Positions 49,801-62,364 of a stretch of DNA of 64,000 bases are shown in pieces. The notes beneath the pieces were generated by a model. It saw only the letters and a list, made by a program, of their open reading frames with translations, did no database searches and was not told the DNA's origin. Positions within the stretch are counted from its first letter, which is position 1. The number at the start of each line of letters is the position of its first letter. This DNA comes from Gonatopus flavifemur (Eukaryota; Arthropoda; Insecta; Hymenoptera; Dryinidae), in NCBI GenBank assembly GCA_018340375.1, contig JAFFJZ010000003.1, positions 5,952,001 to 6,016,000 on the forward strand, given 5' to 3'. Made by a program: the position numbers and the translations under genes.

Positions 49801-51229
49801 TCGCATACAGACCTGGATTCCCATCCGGAACTCATCGGGTTTCCGCCATGGACCCGCGTTGTCCCTCCAGATCCTGAGTGGGATCCTGCAGGGTCTTCTT
49901 CAGGGTTCCTCAGATATTACGAGCCAAGACCACTTGGGCTTCCACTTGACAGGTCCTTGATAGGAACTCGCCTGGTTCTGGGTAGGAATCCGGGTCCGCA
50001 TGCAAATTTCGCGATCCCATTCATCTGGGAATGTTCAACAAGCATTATTTTCATATTTACACTTTTTGTTTCCTCATTCTTGCTGAGCCTAATATAAAAC
50101 CCAGTAAATTACTGCAAACAATCGGAAAACATCATGAAAAATGGGAAAACTTGTCTACGGAATGATTGATATAAATTTTTGGAAATTTTTCCGCAATGTA
50201 GTTTATTTTGTGGATTACTGTTACAAAAAATTAACACAAAATTGATAGACGCATATGCACACCAAAAGATGGTTACAGGAGGTCAAATTTCTAACAGCGT
50301 ATTCATCAGGCCTCACAGCAGGATCAAAGACCAAAATTTGATTGAACTTTAGTACAGGGAAGCTTCTGGGGTCGCTTATCACGAATCCGTTTTCATAATT
50401 TGAAAACTCAAAATTGTGGATCCAAATGGGCGGACAAAAATGCCAAAATTCTACGGATTTCCTTCAAACTTGGTTCCTAGATGTTTTTGAAATTGTGGAT
50501 TCCAAATCCCTAATTAAATTTTTGAAGCTCGAAATTGTGAATCAATGGTGAAGAAAATACGATGAATTTTCGGTTTTTCGTCCGCCACATTCGTTTTGCC
50601 ACTTTTAATTTGGAGATTTTAACAACAGATTCGTAATCAGCAGTTTCGAGAACTTTCAATTACCGAGTTTCAAGCAAATTTATGAACTCTTTATCATTCT
50701 TTTCAATTTTTCGTATCAAAACTCTGAAAACCGCTTTTTTCAGTCAAAAAATTGCGGAATTCTTCAAGGGCAGCTATGAGCACCTGGTTCTTTTTCTCAT
50801 TTTAACATTTCCAATGAGTAAGATGAAAGTAGCAAGCAGTACTATCCAACTTTTCCCTCAGGAATCAAACAAATTTTCAAATTCTAAAGTACAAAAATTA
50901 CATCCAATCATTACTCTAACATACTCTGATCACGATTGAGAAATCCATGCCCAACTGTTCATTATGTTTCAAACGTAGAAGGAAAATATGAGAGATACTG
51001 AAACAAATATTTCTGTTACTAGGTACCACCGAACCTCACCTTCTCGATGAAAGATTCATGGTACCGTTCGGATCATCCGTCACCGAACCGCGAAGAATTC
51101 TGTAGAGATATGGTTCCAGAGGAGAGAATTTCTTCTTTTCAGCAGAGATCAAATGTCTCTGGACATCATTCTGTTCAGTCTCAACACGGCTACAGTCGGA
51201 AAATTGATGGAACATTTTACACCAGCTGA
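46820..51229 (+). CDS. Cfap276: CFAP276 (C1orf194) homologue, axonemal microtubule inner protein, 3 coding exons
   Basis: CFAP276 is a small structural protein inside the doublet microtubules of motile cilia and flagella; in an insect the likely site is the sperm tail. Exons 46820-47035, 49612-49752 and 51023-51229 join in phase 0 (donors GTAAAC and GTGAGC; acceptors TTTGCAG and TTACTAG) to give 187 aa, against about 170 aa in human. Family hallmarks, compared from memory of the human protein: TLTSLRRHPHYYIPK (human TITSMRRDAYYFDPE), then PRDALDLALTSVYSHN (human PKDDLDFRLAALYNHH), then VPPNLTFSMKDSWY in place of the PPITFLANIRHW region, and the C-terminal GYSRKIDGTFYTS (human GYSRKKDGGFFST). 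The start is the first ATG of exon 1. An upstream 5' UTR intron is possible (pyrimidine-rich CTGTGTCGTAG just before the ATG). Confidence 0.88.
48151..48292 (+). repeat. Dispersed repeat with AATCTGGAAAAGTGAAAAATC start, copy 1
   Basis: About 140 bp in CFAP276 intron 1, with TCACTCAGTCTCA, TGAGCCAGTCCGCTTCGGAC and TTGGAGTAGCTGTGAGTTTT. Matched in reverse at 60814-60958. Confidence 0.7.
48933..49027. mobile_element. 95 bp MITE-like hairpin with CTACACGGAG termini
   Basis: CTACACGGAGTAATT at the left and AATTTCTCCGTGTAG at the right. CACGGAGAAAAA motifs also occur at 25788 and 25873, probably relics of related elements. Confidence 0.6.
49753..51022 (+). other. Intron 2 of the CFAP276 gene
   Basis: 1.27 kb between GTGAGC and TTACTAG. 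A GC-richer foldback element occupies 49774-50033, starting only about 20 nt from the donor. The rest is unique AT-rich DNA. Confidence 0.7.
49774..50033. mobile_element. 260 bp GC-richer foldback element in CFAP276 intron 2
   Basis: Arms of about 57 nt (49774-49830 and 49977-50033) pair with roughly 80 percent identity, through GATGAAT, GGATCG, GCAT and GGATTCC. Interior 49830-49977 is clearly more GC-rich than the intron around it but has no convincing ORF. Confidence 0.7.
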
Positions 51230-51676
51230 AGATTCAATAAGCCACAAACGATGATCGACAATGCATTCATTGATTGCAACAATGAATTCGAACAATGCAC
51301 AAGGATGATAAAATGAATTTATATAGGTTTTTTAATTTTCTTTCATGATCGAGAATAATCATCATTGAGATTTCCATAATGTAAAAAAAATAATTATGGA
51401 AAATCCTTCTCTTATTATCAGAAAATGATGATCGAAGAGAATTTATCGATGTCTCAAAAAATCTCTAATCCTTCCTAAAGAGTTTCTCTCAACCATTAAA
51501 TTCACCATAGACAATCCATTATCCAATACAGAAAGAGAAACTCTAAAATGACTCGGTTTGTCGCAAAAACAGAATAATTATGGATTCTAGGGATTTTTCA
51601 TTTTGTTGTTAAATGTTGGAACAACACGAGGATTTTGTAATAACATTTTTCTTTTACATAATTTAACTATTTTAGA

Positions 51677-51682
51677 AATAAA
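51677..51682 (+). terminator. Candidate polyadenylation signal of the CFAP276 gene
   Basis: AATAAA about 450 nt downstream of the stop codon at 51227-51229, followed by T/GT-rich sequence (GTTTTGTATC). Other AT-rich hexamers lie nearby, so the choice is uncertain. Confidence 0.35.
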
Positions 51683-52318
51683 GATCTTCAATGTTTTGTA
51701 TCAACTTATGTAGTTGGGACTTCGCATGTTGTACAGATAAGATACAGCAGGATGAATAATATATATTAGATATTCTGTACTTGTGTCTCAAGAAGTGTAC
51801 AAGAGGTAAAAACAATATGGAATTTTGTTTTTGAGTATTTTTCGCTACATTATAATTTTGAAGAACTGGTTATTTTAAGTTTGATAAACAATTAAGATCC
51901 AATACAAAGTGGATTGGAATGATGATACTCTTGATCATCTCGTGTACTGGTACGAGCACAGCGTGTACAATGCATAAATATATATATATACGTAATGGGA
52001 AACTGGTGCGTGAGTCAGTACACGGACGGTTCTTCCTTTACCTTTTTCTCTTTCTCTCTTTGTAAGTTTCGGCAGCGAAGGGACAGAATGTCCCATTACC
52101 CGGGTAATCCTTGTTTGTAATAAACCAGCACCCCGCTGCTGATGCCAGGGCGCCACCCTCGCACGTGAAAGGAGGAGAACAGTGGTGGAATCATCTCCCG
52201 CCGCATATGCTCCTCATGGAATATCATTTATGTTTCACCCCGTCTACGTACGTCTATTTGGCCCGTTTGACCCTGCTGCTACTGTTGCTGTTCTTCCATC
52301 TAAACCAACCCCTCGGTG

Positions 52319-52348
52319 TCTCGTCGTCGTCGTCGTCGTCGTCGTCGT
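52319..52348. repeat. Trinucleotide microsatellite (TCG)n
   Basis: About nine TCG units. It creates the poly-Ser and poly-Asp runs in overlapping open frames on both strands. Confidence 0.95.
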
Positions 52349-55300
52349 TCCCGTCCTCTTCGGCTACGACGGTCCCCGATATCCTTATACATACGCCTAA
52401 TCCTGCCATGATTGCCGTCGCTCGCGGACTCGGCTTGTGTCTATCACGAAATTTCTCTTCTCTCCTTCTGGCAGCTAAATTTCCTCCGCTGCCGTAGTTC
52501 GAAGCACCCTTTTTCCACAACCATCTCTTATCTTCGTGTCTCCATGTGACATGGAGACGACTGCGTTCAAATGGGCTTGAAACGGATTGTGGTTGGTGGA
52601 GATGATTTTCATATTCGTTCATTATTATCCCCTTCATCATCGTGGATGGATGAAAAAGTATAAATAAAAGATTATCCAAAATATTACGAAATTCAGACAA
52701 AATTTTGGAGGGTTTCAGAATCTATCTATATATAAACTATAACTTTGATCAAGTAACACGCTGTACGGTTATCGACAACAGCAATGTTTTCTTAGTTTCT
52801 TGTCATTTTGTTTTTATATCCTTTGAAAATGAAGAGGGTACTACTCATGTAATAGAACAAAAGAGACGTGGAAGATCTCGCAGACGGCCGTAAGCAACGA
52901 CGAGAGCGGGGCAAGCAATTACTTGGCTGAACGATTTTATTCGTATTTAATTCTTATTTAATTTACTTTTTTACGGCCGCCTGCCTTTGGGAGTCGGTTA
53001 ACGAAATGGAACTTTTCTTCGCTGCTGCAGGTTAATGGTAGACGTATATAGGACACGATCCATTCGATTCAATTGATTTTCAGCAATTATTGGATCCATT
53101 CCAATCAACTGTGTATCACGTTATGATTATCATTGTAACGAGTATTTTGCTGAAAGAAAAACTACCGATCGTTTATTACTCGGAAGATCGAAAGAACCAA
53201 ACAAATGGAAATGACAACAAAGACCATTATTGCGAGACGCGGTGAATCCATGCCACAAATTGTATAACAATCAAAGTCACATCGAATCATTAATCCATCA
53301 AATACGCGAGCAATTTTTCGTTGTATCGACTCTCTAAGAATGCACTACCATCTTTCCCCTCTGATATTCAAGTAGAGACACTCACGATCGATTTACCAGC
53401 CATTCAATATTTCTACGCATTCGCTTCAGCGACAGAAAACCCTCCGTAAAGGTCGCGACAAAGACGTACTGATCCTACCAGGATGAAGTTGTTATTCCAC
53501 TGAACTTGCTACATTATATTTATCAGTATAGCGCACACTGCTTCTTCGCCATATTTTTCTGTCATTCCCTGTACTTCGTACATCAGCATTGATCGTTTCT
53601 GAATTTATATTTCCCAAATTCGATTGAATAATACAGACACTGCTGTTGAGTATCTGAAAGATGTTTCATGCCAAATGACTTGAAAAAGATCTAAAATTTC
53701 GCGTCACGTGAAGCACGTACAGAAAAATAAAATTGTAATTTCAATGGTTTGCAGTACCCTTTGAGTACCAACTCCTCATCGTACTCAAGCACATGTGTAT
53801 TAGAAAACAAAATCACCCCTTTTTCACGATGAATAGAATCTACGTGGGAGACGTAACGTCGCAACAACGTCAGCTTAGGAAGCTTATTTTTTAATTTCAA
53901 TCCAATATGTTTCGTACATCATCCAAATGTTTATTCTACATTGAAAAATTCTTTTAAAATAACTGGGAAGAAGCATCCCGCAGGAGGGTAGATTCCATTG
54001 TTGAATTGGCACAAGCAAACGTAAGATGGAATAAAGGGGGAACGCTTGTGAGAACATAAATCACCCGCTGTCACATGTACGTATGTTTTTATGCATATCA
54101 AATCAACTTTGTCAAGCTTTCACGTGGATGCTTTTCTAGAATTCCTATTTTTATTTTCACTTGAATTAAATTATATCATTTCTCCTACATAATATATGTC
54201 TTGAACGTTTTAAAATTTCCACTATTTTTCCTGAAAGTTATATATATTCCTCACACGTCACCGATGCTATTAAGAAGATTACACGACGTGATATAAAAAT
54301 AAAATCGTCTTTACGAAAATCCTCTTGTTATTTGTTGTTCGTCTCAAAACATATACATATTATAGTTTCAAAAATTAGAAGGAAGAGCATAAAATGGTAT
54401 TAAGCTTTTTTTACATCCATCCGTGCGGGTTTTTTTATCCAACAAGGGGAAATGGAGAGAAAAAACGAGTGGATTATGAAAGAAATAGGAAGAAGCGAGG
54501 TGTAGAGTCCTATAAGGTCAAGCCCGAGATTATACTGTTCTCGTGCGACGTTTGCTCGTTAATTAGGAGTTCTAATTATAGTAAATGCGTGAGTCGTAGG
54601 AGGTCAGAGGTACGCTGTTGTATACGAGAGAGCGTGCCGCGACAGAAGCTTCTGGGATCAAAATGCAACCCTCTACGAACGAACGAAGATTACCTACATT
54701 CGAGGGTCCTCCTCACAATCTTCCGTTACTTGGATCCCTTGTCTCTTTCCTTCGTTACCATCTCATATATATGAAACACTAATTACAATCGTACGATGGG
54801 AGCTGTATGTTTTACTTAACCTGCATTCGAAACAAGCACGATTATTTCTATTCACGGTACAAATGTTAATGAGATCCCAAAGAGCTAGATATCACATTGC
54901 AAATCGAATATTCTATTTGAAACTCTTTATATCTCCAACTTTACGCTATAATTGAATTTTCACTTGAACTTCCTGCTAAATTTAATTTTGAATCGTCAAC
55001 TAAATTTCTGTAGGAATTTCTCAAAACTTCTAAAAATGTCAACAAATTTACTTTGAACTTCATTCTTGAATACAATATTTTCTGTGGAATTTGCGTGCTA
55101 TTCCAGAGAATTCAATTCACGAAATGAAGATTAATTCTAACTCCCGAATTTTATTCCAAACTTTTCTCTGAAATTCCTGGGAGTGAAGAAACTGCAAATC
55201 GTATTCTCAGGTCAAGTACAAGAAAATTTCTGTTGTACCAAAATTTTCCCATATTTTACACCAAGTTTCATATTTTTCATTTCGATTTTTCAGTTTGAGT

Positions 55301-56535
55301 ACAAGAATCTTCCAGTGTGGCACTGAAAGTTTTCCATAGATTTTTCTTACACTGTATTTCATTGAATCACAGATGATATTCAGGAGCGTGCGTGATAGAA
55401 TTGTTAATAAAAATTTCATTTCTCCATATTTCTCTCTCACAATAACATGATTGAATTTCGTTTGGTTTCCTTCGGAAAGTTAGACAAAAGGCAGAAACTT
55501 TGAAATCACTTTAACTACCTGTTGCATGGAATGATTTTATTGATCGATAAGAACAATAGATAAGAGAAGCAGACTTGTGGGTTATCCCCAATAAAACTGT
55601 GTACTTCACTAGAATCCGTTTTCTTGTCTATTCGGATCAAGAACGTTCGAATACGTTGTCTTCAACTATCAGGAAACTATTCTTATAGAACTGAAAATTT
55701 GCCAAACACCCAATTCGAATATTGTAATACATTCCATGCAATTCATTCCACGGATCAACGTATCTTCTTCAAAATTACGAGTGCAAAAGGAATAAAATTG
55801 TCATATTTCAAGCAAAAATGAACTGTCAAGTTCAGGGTACGTGATATCATCGATTCCTGAACAAAGTATTGTAAAAATGATAATCATCTTCCATTTCGAA
55901 AGCTGAATCCCAATTGCAACGATGATAATAAATACGTAGATGTTTATATACATGTTTCAATTCCAAGAACATCGTCACGTTTCTTATATATACTTTACGC
56001 CGACAGTTTATTCCCGCGAGAGCGCAAATATCGGTTTCGAATCCGCAATGAGCGGAAAACGTGACGAGAGGACGATACGATGCGATACGCGAAACGAACG
56101 TGTCACCAGAACAATAGCAGGCAAAAGTAACCCCTAGATGCCTACCCACTCCACATCGAGTTTGACTGCACGTGGGAACATGGGCACACGTTTCTCTTCT
56201 GATAGCCTAATGCCTGTACAAGCTTTTTTCTACCCTGGCTTTTCTTCATCATACGAAATAACTGACACCTTCTTCTTGTCAATTTCGTAACATTTATTCG
56301 ATCCCACCCTTCAAAGAGTATAACGCAGTTACCAATCTCGAATATTATTCTTATTTTTCGAATGATATTGATTATGGAGAAGTTCCCATCGCGTTGGATA
56401 CATTCTTTTAATATTACAGCAGTTACAGTTGCATACAAACGAATGGAGAATATTTCAAATTATCTGCACAAAATGTGGACCAAAGTCATCCTAGCGTGTA
56501 TGAACTCTGGTCCCACTCTGACCGAGTCTTGGGCC

Positions 56536-56644
56536 CAGTTTGGGGGCCCATTCAGTTTTCAGTTTTCTTTTTTGGTGTGTCCCTTCTAGGGGGCCCAACG
56601 TAATTCCCAGTCGGGGGGCTTGATACAAGCCAGTCCGACACTGG
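56536..56644 (-). repeat. Dispersed repeat with GTGTCGGACTGGCTTGTATC start, copy 2
   Basis: Reverse-complement copy of 33966-34090. TGTCGGACTGGCTTGTATCA is identical over 20 nt and GGGCCCCCTAGAAGGGACAC nearly so. One small deletion lies in the middle. Confidence 0.75.
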
Positions 56645-56784
56645 ATGGGTCCCATGCTGGGCCGTGGGGAGCCCCATGATACGTACATTCTAGGACAATG
56701 TAAGCAAAACCAAGGAGCTCGAAAAATATCATTCATTTATATTGAAAATTGCGAAATTTCGATTCAGATGCATCAACGGGTATT

Positions 56785-57270
56785 TTTTCAGGATTCCATT
56801 CCGAATTGAACGTACCAGTTCTTTTTCCAGAACCCTATAAGAACTTTGCGTCGAGAAAAAAGTTATCACAAATTGAATTGAATAATGATACTTCCGACGA
56901 TTTATCTTCCTCCTCTTCTATATCAAGTGTATTTCAGGTTGAAGGGAGGGTTAATTCTTAATAATTGTCACGTCAAAACTGCTTGACATATATATTAGAA
57001 CAACCCACCTATAAAGGACATATCTATCGACGACAATAACGACGAACTGGAGTCAAGGGTGGTTTCTTATCTGATGATTTTCTGCTTGGTGGAACAAATC
57101 GGGGGTAAGGTTAATGGGTGCCTCATACGGAGTGGAAGAAACCGGCGAATATGTGTAAGAAGAGAATGAACTTGGAGTCGAGGATTTTGACGTTTATTGC
57201 GAATTTCGTCTGCTGAAGGTTTTGGGTTACACTGATATAAACGACGTTGAAGAGTAATGTCATTCGTCAT
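56785..57270. other. Coding-like segment, strand and gene unresolved
   Basis: On the plus strand an acceptor-like TATTTTTTCAG (ending 56782-56784 area) precedes an open frame with a protein-like composition (NVPVLFPEPYKNFASRKKLS, then a DDLSSSSS run) that stops at 56961. A 57 nt intron (GTTGAAG...TATTAG) would join it to NNPPIKDISIDDNNDELESR near 57000-57060. On the minus strand 57270-57067 an ATG-initiated frame of 67 codons begins MTNDITLQRRLYQCNPKPSA. Both strands are open over part of the region and no known family is recognised. It could be terminal exons of a gene, a decayed pseudogene, or chance. Confidence 0.2.
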
Positions 57271-60200
57271 GAATGATGTTGAAATCCATGTACAAGGTAT
57301 ATTTATTTACCTGGATGCGTAATCTTATCATCGTTCAGATTATCATGCTGGTCGCGTTAATGTTGATGAGTGTTCGTGAGCAAAGACAGAACACGTATCG
57401 TGGAGATTAATTAACGATTTCTTCGTTATCAAACAATGAATATTTAAAGTTCAACATTGTTAATTTACGAGAAGATAAATATGTTATCGCTTACAGGATT
57501 TTTCATGAGTCAAAAGGGTGAATGAACTTTAAAGTAATTATGCCTGAATTCAATATTCAAGTTATTGTTCTAAAATTGTACCTACTCTGTGAAAGTTATT
57601 CATCGAGAAAATAGAAATTTGAGTTCATCAGATTTCATCAAGCCAAGAATTAATCCACCGAAATTTGAAAAACTTTTAAATTCATCGGCGGTATATTGAA
57701 TTTCTGTAGAAATAGACTGTGTGATTAAAAGATATCTGAATCACAATGATGTTGAGCAGCTGACTACAGAACCGCTTGCGTTTATAACCGTTTCTTGTAT
57801 TTGCGTAAACCTTAAAAAAAACCTCGATAGTGTTGTCGGGTGAAGCCATATGCTTATATCTGAACGCAACGCGATAAGATTTTATGACACGTCCGTCATT
57901 TCCAGAGACGAAATGGTAGACGAGTTGAAAGACTGTTAGGTAGGTACATAGGTAGACAAGTAAATAGGTGCGGTGGGATTTTTTATCATCTCTTTGCTTC
58001 GTTCAATTCGAAAACAGTTGAGAAAATAGTTTATATACTTTGTGTTTGTAAAAATGAGTGCTCTCTTGTCGTTACAAATTTATATTCACTCGACGTGAAT
58101 CAATTCTGCATAACAATATCGATTAGTGTACCAACATGATTCATCATTTATCATAAATTATCGGAGAAGAAAATATAAGATCATTGAAAATTATTAAGAT
58201 CAGTTTCAGGTGAATTTTAATTCATTCATTTGAAAAATTCTGCGATCGAAGCAAAAACTGAAGAGAATCCAGTTCATCTACATGGCGTGAACGCTTAGCA
58301 CAGATCAATCATGTGCCAACCGAATATGTTTCGCCAACGGAATTTCTATACGAATTTTCTCATGGTATAATATCTCCTCGGGGCAATTATATCGATACGA
58401 AAATCAACTTGATTTTGATAAATGACTGTACGGAAGTCTCTTGTAAGAGGAGCGTGATGTGGCCCCAGTGTAAAAGTTCATAAGGAACTGATGGCATGGT
58501 TCGCATGCCAGGCGAAGAGGAATTCAGGCGCAAGACGTTTCTTTCGTTAACCATGTATATAGATACAGCAGGAACATGAATAAGATCGGCGAAAGTAACG
58601 GCTGGCTTGCATCGTGATAAGATGATAGGGATGGGGTATGGAGGGTGTCGTTCATCATTTCATTGCCGAGCAGGAATATTCATAGACTAAACTCCCCAGT
58701 CTCCGGTACCCTATGGCATCCCTCATCAGAGAAGAGAGGTGAGAGCGAGGAACAAGAAAGTAGCAGTGAAAGAAGGAAAGGAAGAAGAGGAAAAGGGAAC
58801 GTGATATATGACGGCATAGCACGTGGCCCGTTTCACACCTTCTTACAATCTTTGTCCTCACTGTCTTCGTGGCAAGAACTTATCTTTATGTCGGTCCTTG
58901 AAAGTACTCCGTATAATATGTGTATATATGTGAACATAATATATTTTTATGTGTACGTGATGTTCCACTTCTCTCTTCTGCTTTTACCGTCACAAAATTA
59001 TCTTTACAAGATTACGGTGTTCCAAATTTTTCATTTCCTTCATATAAAAATTCATTGCGAGAGAAATTTCTACGTGTACAGGATGTGCAAAATTTGACGG
59101 GGGAGATTTCAAAATTGCTATTTCGAGGGGAGATAATTGACTGAAAAATGAGGAGCTTCTTCCACAATTGCTCTCATACTTGTTTTTTTGAATTCCATCG
59201 GTCCTCAATTTGTTTCTAAACTGTAAAGAATGTCTCCGATCAACCGATATTTATGAAAGAAAAATGAATTTCCAGTTCCAAGTATTGTTCTAAAATGCAT
59301 GAGGAATTCAGGAACATTTGAAAATTTATCGTGAAAGCATGTATCGATAATTCCAAATGAATTTGAATATGGATTCCGTTCATTCACCGGTCGAATGTAA
59401 GAAGAACTTCCTTCTCGCTGATCACATTGTAATATTATCATTGGTGGAAATAAGCTGAGGGGGAAATAATTATTTTAGGCTGGAGCTGCTTAATCCATGG
59501 TACGGTGGGAAAATAATTTGCGATATCACCTAAGCCGTCGTATAACTTATGCGAAGCTTCTGGCCGAATGGATTTACCACTGAAAACACATTTATGTAGG
59601 TGAAAGTAAAATATTTTCTGTTGTTTGTATTATTATCTGTATAGGAGAGATTAGTTAAGGGTCTTGGAAAGCTGAATCTCCAAAATCACTTGAAGCCCAT
59701 AATGATGTATGTTCGATAATAATGTTCAATGGAATACATTTGTTGTTTATATGAGATTTATAAAGCGAATAAGATAACGGTTATCTCATTGTTTTGCATT
59801 TCTGATGAATTATTTAATTATCTTGGTGTGGGGTAATGCATATTGTTATGAGTCTCAAATTTCTAAAGATTCAATTACATTGTTTTGCATGAGATAGCGG
59901 AGTTTTGAATCTTTTGGAATTTATGTGATACGATAAATCAGTTTTAATCAATTCGCACATTTCCTGTATGCTGATCGGGACATAGGGAGTCATACGGAGT
60001 TTTTTCGTTCCAATTGATTTATCAACATTCACAGCCGATGATAGCGGTGGAAAAATCTCGTATTGAAATCAGAAAGACTTTTGCAGAGAAAACACAAGAA
60101 TTTGTGTACATAGAGATAATATTTCATGTTTCTAACAGCCTGGCGTTCATTCTGGCGATGTGATGAGAAATTTACCTCATAAATCTGATAAAGTTAATTT

Positions 60201-60813
60201 CAATTCTTCTCCAGTCCAGCTGATTTGAGTCAGTTACAGCTTTGAGTAAATTCACCCCATACATCAGAAATGTTGGTTTGCACAGAAGATTTCTTATGCA
60301 ACAGTTTTCACTTCAAGGAATCTGAAATACAAGAGATCTTAAGACATCTTGAAGACAGTGCAAACTTTTGCGTAAGAAGTCTTTCAGACATCCAGTAGAA
60401 ATCTTTGAGACACAGCCAAATTTTTGCTATATGAAATTTTTACTATCTTGGAATTCAACAAACTTATTTTGCATACTTCTTGATATTGAGAATACATTTC
60501 GATTCTCGTCAACGAATGTGTATCTATAATAGATTTATAAGTTGAAATTGCCCTGGAGTCGTAAAGCTTCCCTGCTGTTAAAAAATTCATGGTTGACTTC
60601 AAAATTGTATCTTGTAGACGAGATACAACAATTATACAGTCCACTCTATGCACTGAGAAGAGGATTTAGTTATAGATAACCAAATCTCATAGTTGGATAC
60701 CACGGAATAAATATTTAGTTACTCTCCAGTGAGATTTCACTCTTTAGGCAGCAAGAAATAAGCTTGTCGAAATTTCGAGTGTAATTCCCACTCTCTCAGA
60801 GTGGAAGTCTGAG

Positions 60814-60958
60814 GTTTGAGGTTCAAAACTCACAGCCACTCCAATTTTAAAGTGAATTTTCGGCTCTAAAAACGAGTGAAGATCCCACTCGACGCGGACT
60901 GGCTCAATTTTGAGACTCAGTGGAGTGAAACGCGTGGTTTTTCACTCTTCCAGATTTA
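60814..60958 (-). repeat. Dispersed repeat with AATCTGGAAGAGTGAAAAACC start, copy 2
   Basis: Reverse-complement copy of 48151-48292, about 75 percent identical by eye: GAGTCTCAAAATTGAGCCAG and TTGGAGTGGCTGTGAGTTTT. Similarity may continue into CGAAATTTCGAGTG near 60770. Confidence 0.7.
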
Positions 60959-61314
60959 AAGAGTATAATTACCGACATACAGAGTCACAACTAAGGCCTT
61001 TGGTTATAGTTACCAAACTTTAGTTTTTCTAACGTGAAAAATGTAGGTAATTTTTGCTTCAACCACTTTTTCTGGTTCGATTCTTTTGAGAATCGTTATC
61101 CCTAGACTCTACCATTCCTGCTGAGATCTATGCATGATTTTGGTTGACTCCTGTAGACAGAATCGATTCTCTTTTATCAAATTTTGATCAAAATTATATG
61201 AAAATCAATAAAAACTTTGTAAATTTTATGTAGAAAAGAATCGAATCTTCCAAGATCGTCCATCGCTATTCACTATTCGGAGTTCCATGAGTAAAAAAAT
61301 CATTCTAGTCCGAG

Positions 61315-61414
61315 GGGAGAGTTTGTTTGTGAGAAAAAAGGCTTATTAATCATAAACAAACCATCATTCGGATCGAATGAGATTTGTTGATGATTAATAA
61401 ACCTTATTTGATTG
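61315..61414 (-). repeat. Dispersed repeat (CAAATAAGGTTTAT...CACAAACAAACTC), copy 2
   Basis: Reverse-complement match to 30341-30440, roughly 75 percent identical by eye, itself with a partial internal palindrome (ATTAATCATAAACAAA / TTTGTTGATGATTAAT). Confidence 0.65.
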
Positions 61415-62349
61415 AAAACCATTTTGAATACTGATTTTACGTGAGGTTTTTACGTGGTTGCATAGAAACTATGTCACACAGAGTATGTTGAAAAAATTTC
61501 TTATCCAATTATAATTCATATTTTCTACGCAAAAATTATATAGAAATTCTGTAAAATCATTTTTCAATAAAAAATTCTATATAATTCCTGTATAATTTAT
61601 ACATGAGTTCATGTGGTGGAATTTTATGAGTGTTGGAACCATCGTTATCCAATTCACTCATTTCTTCTGCATATGAATACTTATAATTAGCTGTGGTGTT
61701 TAACAAACCTACATAAAATATAAATAAATTATACTAATGCATTCGTTGGAAGAGTTGTAAGAAAAACTGAATGATTTTCATTCGAAGGACATCAATGCTA
61801 CATTTAGTTGAGAATTTTTATTTTCTGTATATGAAATGTGTATCAATTATTCTTTTGTGACATTGATTGTAAATATTCATGCCATGAAATATAGCAAAAA
61901 GTATAAATTATTCAACTCACATCTTTTTCCACATTCGAATTTGAAATGGGCATGAAACAATTCTGATTATTTTGGATTTTTCTCTGTTCTATAAAAATTG
62001 CATATATCTCAGTGTTGAAAAAGATCTGACAAACTCAGACAATACTGCACAGATTGATTTTATTTTCAATCATGATCTTGATGATTTTACGTGAATACTG
62101 AATGATGTATGGCAAATGTGATATTTTGAACTTCATCGAATTACATGGAACTATAGCTATGAACACACCTGATTCGAATGTACTTTTTAAACATCTTAAA
62201 AAGTTCATTGATAGAAAAAATCATCCCTCACCATCTGGAAAATTGATAAATTCACATCAGAATATATGTATTCCTACAAATTATTTCAATTATTGTATGA
62301 AACATCAGCATTATGTGATTAACACAGAATATATGCTGTATTCTTGATC

Positions 62350-62364
62350 ATATATATATATATA
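62350..62364. repeat. Short (TA)n microsatellite
   Basis: About seven AT/TA units followed by CATATT. Confidence 0.85.

Noticed and set aside
52111..52700. Long frames with poly-Ser (plus) and poly-Asp (minus)
   Set aside because: The runs are the (TCG)n microsatellite read in two directions; the rest shows no family similarity.
54394..54774. 126-codon plus-strand frame in a CpG-richer patch
   Set aside because: No family resemblance, no splice signals, irregular basic composition.
58645..59097. 150-codon plus-strand frame, the second-longest open frame in the window
   Set aside because: Composition shifts along its length (Glu/Arg-rich then Tyr/Phe/Ile-rich) and overlaps open frames on the other strand; no domain recognised.
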